This document shows, piece by piece, positions 24,056 to 33,407 of a DNA stretch of 42,095 bases; within the stretch, counting starts at the first letter, position 1; each line of letters starts with the position of its first letter. Under the pieces are notes generated by a model, which was given only the letters and a program-made list of their open reading frames with translations, was not told where the DNA came from and made no database searches. The stretch covers positions 1-42,095 of the forward strand of contig JAFXZT010000022.1 in NCBI GenBank assembly GCA_017541145.1, given 5' to 3'. The stretch comes from Bacteroidales bacterium (GTDB taxonomy: Bacteria > Bacteroidota > Bacteroidia > Bacteroidales > UBA3824). Made by a program: the position numbers and the translations under genes.

Positions 24056-26812
24056 ATGACTATTAAAAGAGTTTTTTGGACATTATTTTTACTGCTTTTC
24101 AGTGTAAAATCGTTCGCTCAACTTGAAACTTCGGTTTGGTATTTCGGTAGAAATGCCGGTCTGGATTTTAAAACTCCCGAACCTACTATCCTTTTGGACG
24201 GTGCTTTGGTGAATTGGGAAGGTGTGGCTGCTATTAGCGACAGCCTCGGTAATTTATGTTTTTACACCGACGGGCGCACCGTTTGGAATCGTGAGCACCA
24301 AGTAATGCAAAATGGTGACAATCTTTTGGGTAACAAGTCAAGTACAGAATCTGCGATTATTGTGCCGCTGCTCGAATCCGACTCTAAATATTATATCTTT
24401 GTAGTGGATGATCATGGAAATTCAGGCGGGCTTAGTTACAGTTTGGTGGACATGAATTTAGACAACGGTAACGGAGCAATAGTTTCTGACGAAAAAAATA
24501 TAATTATTGAAAATCCTGTTTGTGAGAAAGTTACCGCAATTCGCAGTTATGATAACAAAACAATTTGGCTGTTAACAAAATCGGCGTCTTCCGACAAAGT
24601 TATCGAATGGAAAATTACAAAAGACGGTCTTGACTTATCAACGCGAAAAGAATTTGCGGTAAGTATTTGTCGGCATGATAATCCTCAGGAGTACGATGAA
24701 ATTATTGCAAATTTAAATGATAAGATTGCAGAATTGAAGGCCAAAATAGATGAGGAAACTGATGAGGAAATAAAAAAGCAATTAACCTATGAGTATAATA
24801 CTTTACTTGAAGAACGGAAAAAATATATTGATTATAAGAGTGCTCGCGGACTTATTGCCGGCGGTTATATGAGAATTTCTCCAAACGGACGTTATATTGC
24901 CTGTGCGACAATGGGTTATTGGGAAATGGACGATATGAGTTTCAGTCCGTTAGAAGTATTTAAATTTGATCCAAATACCGGAGTTGTTTCGAGTTATTTA
25001 ACATTTTATGATACTCAGTGCGAGCTTTATGGTGTGGAGTTCTCTAATGATGCGTCAAAGCTTTATTACGCATCCGATTTGGGCGTTTTTCAGATTGACC
25101 TTTCCTTACCGTCCGAAGATGAAATTCTCAATTCTGTAGTACAAATCGGAACTTACGATTATAAAAGATTCGGTTTGGAATACGATTTCAATCCTCAATT
25201 TGTTGACCCCGATGATTACAGCGATCCGGCTCAATATTTTTTGGCTTTACAGGAAACAATTCCGTTTGTTGGAGCGTTGCAACTTTCTACCAACGGAAAA
25301 ATTTATTGTGCGCAAAATATGTGCGGGTATCTTGGCGTAATCAATAATCCGCGAGAAAAAGGCGAAGCTTGTGATTTTCAGACCGAAGGACAATATCTTG
25401 GCGGTAAAATCAGTTGTGTCGGATTGCCGAATTTTATTCCGTCATATTTTTTACCGCCTAATTTTGAGATACTTAACCGTTGTAGCAATTCTCCGATAGT
25501 TTTCAATTGTACCGACAATCGCACTATTATAAAGTATGAGTGGGTTTTGTCGGATTTGTACGGAAATTTAATTGAAAAATCATCAGAAAGAAGTTTTGAA
25601 TATAAATTTCTTGAAGCCGGGAAATATCGCATAACTCTCACAATTACAACTGATAACAATGTTGAAAATTCTGATTACCGACTTTTTGAAGTGTTTGACC
25701 CGCCGCAATTTGAACTTCAGAACGATACTGTGATTTGTTACGAAGGTAAAGCCGAACTTCGTCCCGTAAAACTTGAAAATTGTGAGTTTACTTGGTCGGA
25801 TGATTACGGTAATGATAAATTTTACATCGGTCAATCTGCAACTATCTATGGCACAAATAAAAACATCTATACACTTTGCGAATTTACCGACGATGTAAAA
25901 GTTGAAATGGTGTATCCTGAAAAATTTACTTTAGGTGACGATATTGAATTTTGCAGTGGCGGGTCTGTTGACCTAAAAATCGAATTAGATCCCGACAAAT
26001 TCGTTGAATATCAATGGCTTGATAATAAGGAGCAAACTTTGGAACGCACTTTTGAAGTCCCCGGAAAGTATATTTTGTTGACAAAGGATTATAATAAGTG
26101 TGACTTTAGTGATACAATTTTAGTAAAAGAAAATCCGTTGCCTGACATCGATTTTTCTGCTGACAGTTTGTTTTGTACAAATTTGGAGACTATTTTGGAT
26201 TGCAAAGTGTCGGATGCGGTTTACCTTTGGAGTACCGGCGAAACTTCTCAAACAATTGTTGTAAAAGAACCCGGAAAATATTGGGTTGACGTTACGGATT
26301 CTAAAAATTGTTTCTCTTCGGATACCGTTTCCTTGAAACTCAAAACTTTGCCTGAGATTGATTTGCCCTCAGACACAACGTATTGCGAGGATGATTATTT
26401 ATCTTTGGACGTATTTTGGAACGATGCCACCGAATATGTTTGGAACGATTTTATAAACGGTGGACATCTCGAAATCACGTCGCCGGGGCAGTACATCTTG
26501 CAAACGCGCAACGCTTGCGGAGTCATTTTGGACACAATTGATGTTACAACAAAATATTGCGGAGACATCTTGATTCCCAATATCATAACTCCAAACGGTG
26601 ACGATATTAACGACTATTTCAAAATCAAAGGTTTAACACACAATTGGTCGTTGCAAATATTTTCCCGTGAAGGTGTAAGAGTTTTCAAGACAGATAATTA
26701 TCAAAACGATTGGAATGCTCCGGGATTGTCGGACGGCGTTTATTTTTATATTTTGGAAAAGAATGATATGAAATTTACCGGAAATGTTTCAGTTTTTCAC
26801 AGAAGGTATTGA
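24056..26812 (+). CDS. Large secreted protein with beta-propeller-like region, PKD domain and T9SS type B sorting domain
   Basis: The 918-residue protein has a signal peptide (to about residue 22, KSFAQ), then a propeller-like region typical of Bacteroidota surface proteins (VWYFGRNAGLDF, GNLCFYTDGRTVWNREHQVM, KSSTESAIIVPL). A PKD-like domain follows at about 485-555 (IKYEWVLSD, AGKYRITLTITTD), then several Ig-like repeats (SADSLFCTN, YLWSTGETSQTIVVKEPGKYWVDVT). The last 80 residues (IPNIITPNGDDINDYFKIKG to GVYFYILEKN) form the gliding-motility-type (CHU_C, type B) sorting domain, so the type IX secretion system should export it. A charged coiled coil (about 213-265) interrupts the propeller region. 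It was probably anchored or released at the surface; its ligand is unknown. Confidence 0.85.
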   Translation: MTIKRVFWTLFLLLFSVKSFAQLETSVWYFGRNAGLDFKTPEPTILLDGALVNWEGVAAISDSLGNLCFYTDGRTVWNREHQVMQNGDNLLGNKSSTESAIIVPLLESDSKYYIFVVDDHGNSGGLSYSLVDMNLDNGNGAIVSDEKNIIIENPVCEKVTAIRSYDNKTIWLLTKSASSDKVIEWKITKDGLDLSTRKEFAVSICRHDNPQEYDEIIANLNDKIAELKAKIDEETDEEIKKQLTYEYNTLLEERKKYIDYKSARGLIAGGYMRISPNGRYIACATMGYWEMDDMSFSPLEVFKFDPNTGVVSSYLTFYDTQCELYGVEFSNDASKLYYASDLGVFQIDLSLPSEDEILNSVVQIGTYDYKRFGLEYDFNPQFVDPDDYSDPAQYFLALQETIPFVGALQLSTNGKIYCAQNMCGYLGVINNPREKGEACDFQTEGQYLGGKISCVGLPNFIPSYFLPPNFEILNRCSNSPIVFNCTDNRTIIKYEWVLSDLYGNLIEKSSERSFEYKFLEAGKYRITLTITTDNNVENSDYRLFEVFDPPQFELQNDTVICYEGKAELRPVKLENCEFTWSDDYGNDKFYIGQSATIYGTNKNIYTLCEFTDDVKVEMVYPEKFTLGDDIEFCSGGSVDLKIELDPDKFVEYQWLDNKEQTLERTFEVPGKYILLTKDYNKCDFSDTILVKENPLPDIDFSADSLFCTNLETILDCKVSDAVYLWSTGETSQTIVVKEPGKYWVDVTDSKNCFSSDTVSLKLKTLPEIDLPSDTTYCEDDYLSLDVFWNDATEYVWNDFINGGHLEITSPGQYILQTRNACGVILDTIDVTTKYCGDILIPNIITPNGDDINDYFKIKGLTHNWSLQIFSREGVRVFKTDNYQNDWNAPGLSDGVYFYILEKNDMKFTGNVSVFHRRY

Positions 26813-26813
26813 T

Positions 26814-27104
26814 TTACAATACCTTCATTTGTGAAATAATTTTTTCGCCGACAGCCTCGTTCATGCGCTGAATAATTACAGTTTTGTGCATGCTTACTTC
26901 GTTACGAATCAGCGGGCTACGGAATTTTACGGTGAGAATTCCGTTTTTTATATTAATATCCAAAGTGTCGCGAGCAATTGTCTTTCCGACAATATTGTCC
27001 CACGCATCCATCGCGTGCATTTCTTTAATTTTTTTGTCCGCACCGATAGCCCTGAGATATTCTTGTAAGATGTCACCTAAAGTTTCTGCTTGTTTTTTTT
27101 GCAT
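26814..27104 (-). CDS. DUF721 domain protein (DciA-like)
   Basis: The 96-residue protein fits DUF721: ETLGDILQEYLRAIGADKKIKEMHAMDAWDNIVGKTIARDTLDINIKNGILTVKFRSPLIRNEVSMHK. In other bacteria DciA of this family helps load the replicative helicase; whether this copy does so is inference. An in-frame ATG at 27146 would overlap the upstream gene by 35 nt, but ATG 27104, 7 nt after the upstream stop, gives the usual family N-terminus and is preferred. It appears to be in an operon with the pseudophosphatase gene upstream. Its stop is 1 nt from that of the convergent T9SS cargo gene. Confidence 0.8.
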   Translation of the reverse strand: MQKKQAETLGDILQEYLRAIGADKKIKEMHAMDAWDNIVGKTIARDTLDINIKNGILTVKFRSPLIRNEVSMHKTVIIQRMNEAVGEKIISQMKVL

Positions 27105-27111
27105 GATTTTT

Positions 27112-28242
27112 TTAATCCTCCTGAATCTCGTTTTCAAAATTTTCATCAGGATTTACATCTTGATTTTCAATAAATTCGTCCTCAAAATCGGTTGTGAATT
27201 GAATCGGTTTTTCTGCATTTTTCACTTTCAGAGCCAAACCGATTACGAGGATGTCATTAGCTTTTGTATTGTTGCCTTTCCAATTTGCAAATTCTTGTTT
27301 GTATGAATGCATTTGGTCGAGCATCGGTTCGTTGGCATGTTTCATAAACATCTGTCTCAAATACGAGTCGCCGAAACGATTTCCGTTGCCGCCGCGCTGA
27401 TTAGCAAAACCGTCAGTTTTCAAATAAATTTTGTCATCTTTTACAAGTTCAATTTGTTCAGTTGCATAATTTTTGCGACGTCCGTAAGAAACTGCAAAAT
27501 TCATTCTGTCGCCTCTAAATTCGTGAACGTCAATCTCTTTGCGGCTTGTACCCGGATAAGATTTTCTTAGCAGACACATGCTGCCGTATGCTCCGGCGTA
27601 TTGTAAATATTTTTCTTTTTGATTGATGATACAAACAGTAAAATTTACCGGAATATCTTCGTTAACTCTGTAATTTTCATTTCGTTCCGTGAGGTGCGCA
27701 TATTTAGATCTCAACATGTCCAAAATTTGTCCCGACGAGATTTTGGCGATATCGTTTCTTTCCAAAATTTCAGTTAAGAAAACCACATTCAAAATGCCTT
27801 TAATCAATCCGTTAACGCCAGAAATGCCGGTGTTTCCGCACGCTACGAGTGTGAAATCGCCTTTGTGGTAAAATTTGTAGAAATCGCCGCCGGCAGTATC
27901 ACCCGGTTGGTCCAAAACAAAGAAATCCGGAAAGATTGATTTGATATAATTTTTTTCCGGTAAAATTGTTTTTTGTAAAGCGAGAAGATGTTTCAGCATC
28001 TCCACCATCTTAAACTTATGATTTTCGATAACTTGTTTCAGTTCAGAAACAGAATTGTCGTACTTATTATTTTCAGTTTCAAGATTTTTAATTTTTGCAT
28101 TTAATTCTTTGATTTCCTGATTTTTAATTTTAATATCACTTTCATTTTTCAGTGTAATTTCGTTGTTTTGATTGCGGAGTTTCCAACAGTAAAAAGCTGA
28201 AACAGCAAGCAAAATAGCGAGAATGATAATTGCAACTAACAT
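27112..28242 (-). CDS. Membrane-anchored SpoIIE/PP2C-like protein, probable inactive phosphatase
   Basis: The 376-residue protein has an N-terminal membrane helix (MLVAIIILAILLAVSAFYCW), a coiled coil (about 24-75) and a SpoIIE-type domain from about residue 88. Compared with the two phosphatases encoded at 28586-33385, one metal ligand remains at Asp120 (AGGDFY) and another at Asp277 (LKTDGF). The hallmark DCTGHGVPGA loop has become GNTGISGVNG, with Gly136 at the catalytic Asp position, and the C-terminal DD pair is ND (Asn329, Asp330). It is therefore probably a pseudophosphatase that binds or competes for a SiaC-type partner. It is divergent from the sensor-phosphatase cluster and ends with an acidic tail. 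Confidence 0.8.
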   Translation of the reverse strand: MLVAIIILAILLAVSAFYCWKLRNQNNEITLKNESDIKIKNQEIKELNAKIKNLETENNKYDNSVSELKQVIENHKFKMVEMLKHLLALQKTILPEKNYIKSIFPDFFVLDQPGDTAGGDFYKFYHKGDFTLVACGNTGISGVNGLIKGILNVVFLTEILERNDIAKISSGQILDMLRSKYAHLTERNENYRVNEDIPVNFTVCIINQKEKYLQYAGAYGSMCLLRKSYPGTSRKEIDVHEFRGDRMNFAVSYGRRKNYATEQIELVKDDKIYLKTDGFANQRGGNGNRFGDSYLRQMFMKHANEPMLDQMHSYKQEFANWKGNNTKANDILVIGLALKVKNAEKPIQFTTDFEDEFIENQDVNPDENFENEIQED

Positions 28243-28585
28243 TGTATCAGTGTTTTTATAAAAATTAACTTATTTAAATTTCACGTTTTAAAATTACCAT
28301 TTGGTTTTTAAATAAAAAAATCTTATTAATTTAATTTATGTTATTTTATTCTTATTAATTGAATTTCAGTATTTTAAAAATCTATAAAAGTTAACAATAA
28401 AAAAAAAAGAAAAAATATTATATTTGACTCTTTAAAGATTGGAAAAATATATTTAACTTAGCAGAAATTTAAAAAGAGGAAAAATCAGAAGTCAAACAAA
28501 AATTGGCACAATCATTGTTTTAGGTGTGCAGAAACCCATTTCAAACGCGCCAATTGCGCTTTTGAACTTTTTTGAGGAAACGCAA
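28243..28585. promoter_or_regulatory. Divergent control region of the pseudophosphatase and sensor-phosphatase genes
   Basis: About 340 AT-rich nt between two divergent signalling genes. TATATTTG (28419-28426) fits the -7 consensus toward the + strand gene but lacks a good -33 TTTG. The coding frame of the downstream gene is open back to a GTG at 28526, but the ATG at 28586 is used here. No clear minus-strand promoter was found. Confidence 0.4.
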
Positions 28586-30994
28586 ATGAACCAAACTAAT
28601 CATAATAACAAAAATAATTTGATATCAAAATTGCAGAATTTGGTATTGAAATTTTTGCTGATTACTATATTTTTTATAGTGTCAGGGACGTTTTCTCATG
28701 CCCAAATTGCCCAAGACAAAGCCATTTTGCGTGCACATTGGATTATTACTTGTGCGGAATATGTGGAATGGAAGCAATACAAAACTCCAAATAGTTTTGT
28801 TATAGGTGTTTATGGTACAATGGCTGAAGAAATCAACCCTTTGCGCGAAGTAGCCAAACCTACAAAAATCAACGAGCGTGAAATCGTTATTAAACATTTC
28901 CGCAGACCAAAAGACATTACTCCCTGCGATATTCTTTTCGTTAACAATCACTATAATGAAGAACTTGCTGTAATTTACGAAATTGCAGTTAATCAAAAAG
29001 CTTTGTTAATCAGTGACCGTGCTCCTACAGATAAATATTTCATGCTCAATCTTTTGCTTCAGGGTAAAGATAAGCAGTTTGAAATCAATACCGAGACTAC
29101 TAAATTGTCTGATGCATTGGTTTCTGATAAACTTTCAAATCAAGGCGGTACAACTCTTGACCTTCGTCAGATGTACGCAAAAAAAGAGCGTGATTTGAAA
29201 GAAAAAGAGGAACGTTTGAAAATTCAGGAGAAACAGCTTGAAGAGCAGGAGAGGGAACTTGCTATTCAGAATATGGAGAATATCCGTATTACCGAGCAAA
29301 ACTATTTACTTGCTAACCAGCTTAATAAGACGGAGGAAGAAATTGAGGTTCAGAAGGCTAAGGCTGCGATGTTTATGACTGAAGTTCGTACTCAGCAGAC
29401 TAAACTTGCTGAAAATCAGATAAAACTTGCTCAACAAGAAAAGGAAATTGACTCGAAGCAAGTTCAGATTGAAAATGCAAATCGCGAACTTCGTGAAAAG
29501 GAACAAGAACTTTCGGAACGTGAGCAGAAGATTTCTCAACAGCGTTCTACAATTCAGTTGCATGATAACCGTATCAACGAGCAACGTACTATAATAATAG
29601 GTGTCGGTATTTTTATCGCAGTCGTTACTTTGCTGGTTTTGATAATTATCCGTTCAATTCGTGAACGTCGTAGGGCGGAGTTGAAATTGCGTCAAAAAGG
29701 TAAAGAGCTTAGTTCTCAGAATGATGAAATTCTCAAACAGACCGAGGAACTTGAGCAAGTGAACGTTGAGCTTGAAAAACTTTCAATTGTTGCCGGTAAA
29801 ACTCAGAATGCTATCGTAATTATGGACCGTAAGGGATATTTTGAGTGGGTAAATGCCGGTTTTACAAGAATTTACGGTTTTACATTGCAACTTCTCAGAC
29901 ACGAGCGTGACGAAAATATCGTTAATGCAAGTTCCAACAAGAGTATCCGCAATATACTTTATAAATGTGTAAGTAATAAGCAAACCATAGTTTTTGAGAC
30001 GGATTCTGTTACACGTTACGGAAAAAAAATTGCGAGTCAGGTGACACTTTCTCCGATTCTCAACGACCAAGGCGAAGTTACACAGTTGGTTGCTATCTAT
30101 TCGGATATTAACAAGTTGAAAGAGCAGGAAGCCGCAATTCGCAGTCAGAACGAGGAGTTGCTTCAACAGAAAAATACACTTGAAGTTCAGAAAACTCAAA
30201 TCGAGGAACAGAACAAGCATATCAAGGCGGGTATTTACTATGCTCAAACCATTCAGAAAACCATTTTGCCGCCGGAAGAGCAGATTGAAAAATATTTTGA
30301 TTGTTTCATTCTCTACCGTCCGAAAGATATCGTAAGTGGTGACTTTTATTGGTTTAGCGAGGCTCAAGACGAAGATCATTCATATCAGTTTATCGGTGAT
30401 TTGGATTGTACGGGTCACGGTGTTCCGGGTGCGTTCATGAGTCTTATCGGTAACCGTATTCTCAACGAAGTAATCAACGTAAAGAGAACATTTTCGCCGC
30501 GAGATATTATGGATCAGTTGAATCAAGATGTCATAAAAGCGTTGAAACAGGATCAAAGTACCAACAACGACGGTATGGATACATGTTTTGTACGTGTTGA
30601 AAAAACAGGTTCAAACGATTATACAATAACATTCTGCGGTGCTAAACGTCCGTTGTACTATATTCCGAAGGGTAGTGAAGAGGTTCAACTGTTGAAAGGC
30701 GACAGAAAATCAATTGGTGGTACACAGCAAAAACGCGGTAACATCCAGTTTACAAATCAAGAAATTGTACTTCATTCCGGTGATATAATGTACTTGTCAA
30801 GTGATGGTATTATCGACCAGAACGATGCGGATCGTAAACGTTTTGGTACAGATAACTTTTTGGCTATGCTTTTGAAGTACAAAAACGAGCCGATGGGTAA
30901 TCAAGGCGAGTATTTTGCAGAAACCCTTGACGCGTACAGAAAGGACGAAGAACAAAGAGACGATATATCTGTAATTGGAATCAAATTTAGATAG
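28586..30994 (+). CDS. SiaA-like sensor phosphatase: YfiR-like (DUF4154), coiled coil, TM, PAS, SpoIIE/PP2C
   Basis: The protein has 802 residues from ATG 28586, a signal anchor (to SHAQ, about residue 41), a periplasmic YfiR/DUF4154-like domain (about 45-185: LRAHWIITCAEYVEW, NSFVIGVYG, CDILFVNNHY), a long coiled coil (about 195-335), a membrane helix (about 337-358), a PAS domain (about 395-520: IMDRKGYFEWVNAGFTRIYGF) and a C-terminal PP2C/SpoIIE domain. Metal ligands are intact: Asp586 (SGDFYW), Asp607 (DCTGHG), Asp740 (SSDG) and Asp792-Asp793. By analogy with SiaA it should dephosphorylate the SiaC-like partner in response to a periplasmic signal. The paralogue starts 3 nt downstream. Domain order is clear; the signal is unknown. 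Confidence 0.87.
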   Translation: MNQTNHNNKNNLISKLQNLVLKFLLITIFFIVSGTFSHAQIAQDKAILRAHWIITCAEYVEWKQYKTPNSFVIGVYGTMAEEINPLREVAKPTKINEREIVIKHFRRPKDITPCDILFVNNHYNEELAVIYEIAVNQKALLISDRAPTDKYFMLNLLLQGKDKQFEINTETTKLSDALVSDKLSNQGGTTLDLRQMYAKKERDLKEKEERLKIQEKQLEEQERELAIQNMENIRITEQNYLLANQLNKTEEEIEVQKAKAAMFMTEVRTQQTKLAENQIKLAQQEKEIDSKQVQIENANRELREKEQELSEREQKISQQRSTIQLHDNRINEQRTIIIGVGIFIAVVTLLVLIIIRSIRERRRAELKLRQKGKELSSQNDEILKQTEELEQVNVELEKLSIVAGKTQNAIVIMDRKGYFEWVNAGFTRIYGFTLQLLRHERDENIVNASSNKSIRNILYKCVSNKQTIVFETDSVTRYGKKIASQVTLSPILNDQGEVTQLVAIYSDINKLKEQEAAIRSQNEELLQQKNTLEVQKTQIEEQNKHIKAGIYYAQTIQKTILPPEEQIEKYFDCFILYRPKDIVSGDFYWFSEAQDEDHSYQFIGDLDCTGHGVPGAFMSLIGNRILNEVINVKRTFSPRDIMDQLNQDVIKALKQDQSTNNDGMDTCFVRVEKTGSNDYTITFCGAKRPLYYIPKGSEEVQLLKGDRKSIGGTQQKRGNIQFTNQEIVLHSGDIMYLSSDGIIDQNDADRKRFGTDNFLAMLLKYKNEPMGNQGEYFAETLDAYRKDEEQRDDISVIGIKFR

Positions 30995-30997
30995 AAG

Positions 30998-33385
30998 ATG
31001 TTAAATAAAACCTACATATTGAGCAAGTTAGTATTGATTTTGGCTGTATTAGGAATTGCGATTGCGGCTCCTAAAGATGTTCGTGCCCAAATCAATCCTG
31101 ATGCGTTGCGTGCGCATTGGATTACTACACTTTCTGAATATGTGACTTGGCCTGATGAAGAGAATATTTCGTCATTTGTAATTGGTGTTTACGGTTATAA
31201 TGCGCCGGAAGTTGACGAACTTAATAAGTTGAAAGAACAGAAAACTATCAAAGGTAAAAAGTTTGAAGTTGTTCATTTCAAGAGAGGAAAGGATATTACT
31301 TTTACAAATATTCTTTATGTAAATGGCGGCTACAATGATGATTTACAGATGATTAATGATAAGTTGGCTGGTCAGAATACACTTATTATTACTAATGGTG
31401 TTATTAAAGGTTCTTCTCAGCAAAACTTATTCATGCTCAACCTTTTGTTGAAAGGTAGAGGTCAGCAATTTGAAGTCAACAGTTCAAAAGCAGAATTGGC
31501 GGGAATCAAGATTTCCGACAAGGTGTTGGCTCAAGGTGGTACGAAGGTCGATTTGATGATTTTGAATGAAGGTAAGGATAAAGAGCTTCAGGAAAAAGAA
31601 AACGAATTGAAAGTTTTGGAGCAAAAGCTTTCTGCCAAAAGAGATGAAATTTTTAGTCTTTCGGTTGCTAATGATATTCAGCACGAGCAAAACCTTTTGA
31701 AAAAGTACGAACTTGAAACCAAGGAAAAGGAAATTGAAGAGCAAAAATTGTTTGCCAACAAACTTTTGTCCGATGCTGAAAGATTGAAAGCTGTACTTTT
31801 CCAAAACAACATCGTACTTCAAAGACAAGAACGTGAAATCAACGAAAAGCAAGAACAGTTGACATATTCTACCAACGAGTTGGTACAAAAACAAAACCGT
31901 ATTGCTGAGCGTGAGAGACAGATTGATATTCATGAAAAGCGTCTTGCTGACCAAGCATCGCAGATTAGTAATCAGAACAAAATTATTAATTATGCTCTCG
32001 GTTTTGCAGCATTTATTATGTCGCTGGTCATAATTTCAATTTTGTTGAACAGATCTCGTAAACGTAAAAATCAGATACTTATCAAATATAACAACGATAT
32101 TGAGCGCAATAAGGATCAAATCTTGGCGCAGTCAGAACAGTTGCAACAGATTAATAAAGAGTTGGAAAAACTTTCGATTGTTGCCGCTCAGACTGATAAC
32201 GGCGTTGTGATTATGGATAATAACGGTAATGTAGAATGGGTAAACCGTGGTTTTACTAATATGTACGGATTTTCTGCCGGTGATTTGGAAAGTTCAAAAC
32301 GTAATAGTTTAACTCAATTTTATTCTTCCAACAAGGAAATTAATAATATTAAGGAAGAATGCTTAAAGAGTTTCAGTCCAAAGGTTTACGAAACTGAAAT
32401 TCAAACTAAAGATGGTAAATTTGTTTGGGTACAGTCTACACTTACTCCAATTTTGAACGAAAATAACGAAATTTCCAGACTTGTAACAATTGATACTGAT
32501 ATTACTCAGATTAAGGAACAGGAAAATGCGATTTTGGCTCAGGGTATGACACTTGCTGCTCAGCGTGATGAGTTGGCAGAACAGAAAGAATACATCGAAG
32601 AGCAGAATCAGCATATCAGTACAAGTTTGGTTTATGCAAAGACAATTCAGGAAACTGTGATGCCTTTGGAAGTAAACATCTCGAAGTTTTTCAAATATTT
32701 CGGAGTGTTTATTCCGTTGCAGATTGTAAGTGGTGATTATTATTGGTTTACAAAAATTCCTGATAATCCGAATATTACTTACATCGCAGCTGTTGACTGT
32801 ACGGGTCACGGTGTGCCGGGTGCGTTCATGTGTATGATTTCTACCCGTTTGCTTAGTGAAATTATTGTTGAACACAAGATTTATGATACAAAAGAAATTC
32901 TCAACTCGTTGAATACCGGTCTTGTAGCTGCTTTGAAACAGGATACAACCGATAACAACGACAGTTTGGAAATTTGTATTTGTAAAGTTGTTAATAATCT
33001 TGACGGTACATACGAAATTACTTATTCCGGTGCTAAACGTCCGCTTTACATCCTTCATGAGGATACCCATGAGTTTGAAACTCTTAAAGCCGACAGAAAG
33101 TCAATCGGTGGTATTATGTCAAAAAGAAATAATCTTGAGTTTACTTCAGTTTCGCTCACTCTCAAAAAGGGTGACAAGATGTATCTGACTACAGACGGAT
33201 TCATCAACCAGCTGGATATTAACAATAAAAAATACGGCTCTGACAGATTTGTAAATCTCATTAAATCAACGGCTGAGAAAGATTTGAGTGAGCAAAAAGC
33301 AATTTTTGAAGATGCTTATTACAAATTTAAAGGTGATGCTGAGCAAAACGATGACATCACAATTTTCGGAGTACAATTAATTTGA
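30998..33385 (+). CDS. SiaA-like sensor phosphatase, paralogue (YfiR-like, coiled coil, TM, PAS, SpoIIE/PP2C)
   Basis: The 795-residue protein has the same architecture as its neighbour: signal peptide (to VRAQ, about residue 31), YfiR-like domain (LRAHWITTLSEYVTWPDEENISSFVIGVYG), coiled coil, membrane helix (about 330-350), PAS (IMDNNGNVEWVNRGFTNMYGF) and SpoIIE domain with Asp600 in DCTGHG and a C-terminal DD. The phosphatase ends are very similar while the sensor ends diverge, so the two probably read different signals and act on the same partner. It starts 3 nt after the previous stop, and a SiaB-like kinase follows after 22 nt. Confidence 0.87.
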   Translation: MLNKTYILSKLVLILAVLGIAIAAPKDVRAQINPDALRAHWITTLSEYVTWPDEENISSFVIGVYGYNAPEVDELNKLKEQKTIKGKKFEVVHFKRGKDITFTNILYVNGGYNDDLQMINDKLAGQNTLIITNGVIKGSSQQNLFMLNLLLKGRGQQFEVNSSKAELAGIKISDKVLAQGGTKVDLMILNEGKDKELQEKENELKVLEQKLSAKRDEIFSLSVANDIQHEQNLLKKYELETKEKEIEEQKLFANKLLSDAERLKAVLFQNNIVLQRQEREINEKQEQLTYSTNELVQKQNRIAERERQIDIHEKRLADQASQISNQNKIINYALGFAAFIMSLVIISILLNRSRKRKNQILIKYNNDIERNKDQILAQSEQLQQINKELEKLSIVAAQTDNGVVIMDNNGNVEWVNRGFTNMYGFSAGDLESSKRNSLTQFYSSNKEINNIKEECLKSFSPKVYETEIQTKDGKFVWVQSTLTPILNENNEISRLVTIDTDITQIKEQENAILAQGMTLAAQRDELAEQKEYIEEQNQHISTSLVYAKTIQETVMPLEVNISKFFKYFGVFIPLQIVSGDYYWFTKIPDNPNITYIAAVDCTGHGVPGAFMCMISTRLLSEIIVEHKIYDTKEILNSLNTGLVAALKQDTTDNNDSLEICICKVVNNLDGTYEITYSGAKRPLYILHEDTHEFETLKADRKSIGGIMSKRNNLEFTSVSLTLKKGDKMYLTTDGFINQLDINNKKYGSDRFVNLIKSTAEKDLSEQKAIFEDAYYKFKGDAEQNDDITIFGVQLI

Positions 33386-33407
33386 TAATTCTAAAAAAGC
33401 AATTGAT

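Noticed and set aside
28526..28585. GTG start for the first sensor phosphatase
   Set aside because: It would put 20 extra residues before an already complete signal-anchor; the ATG at 28586 is more natural.
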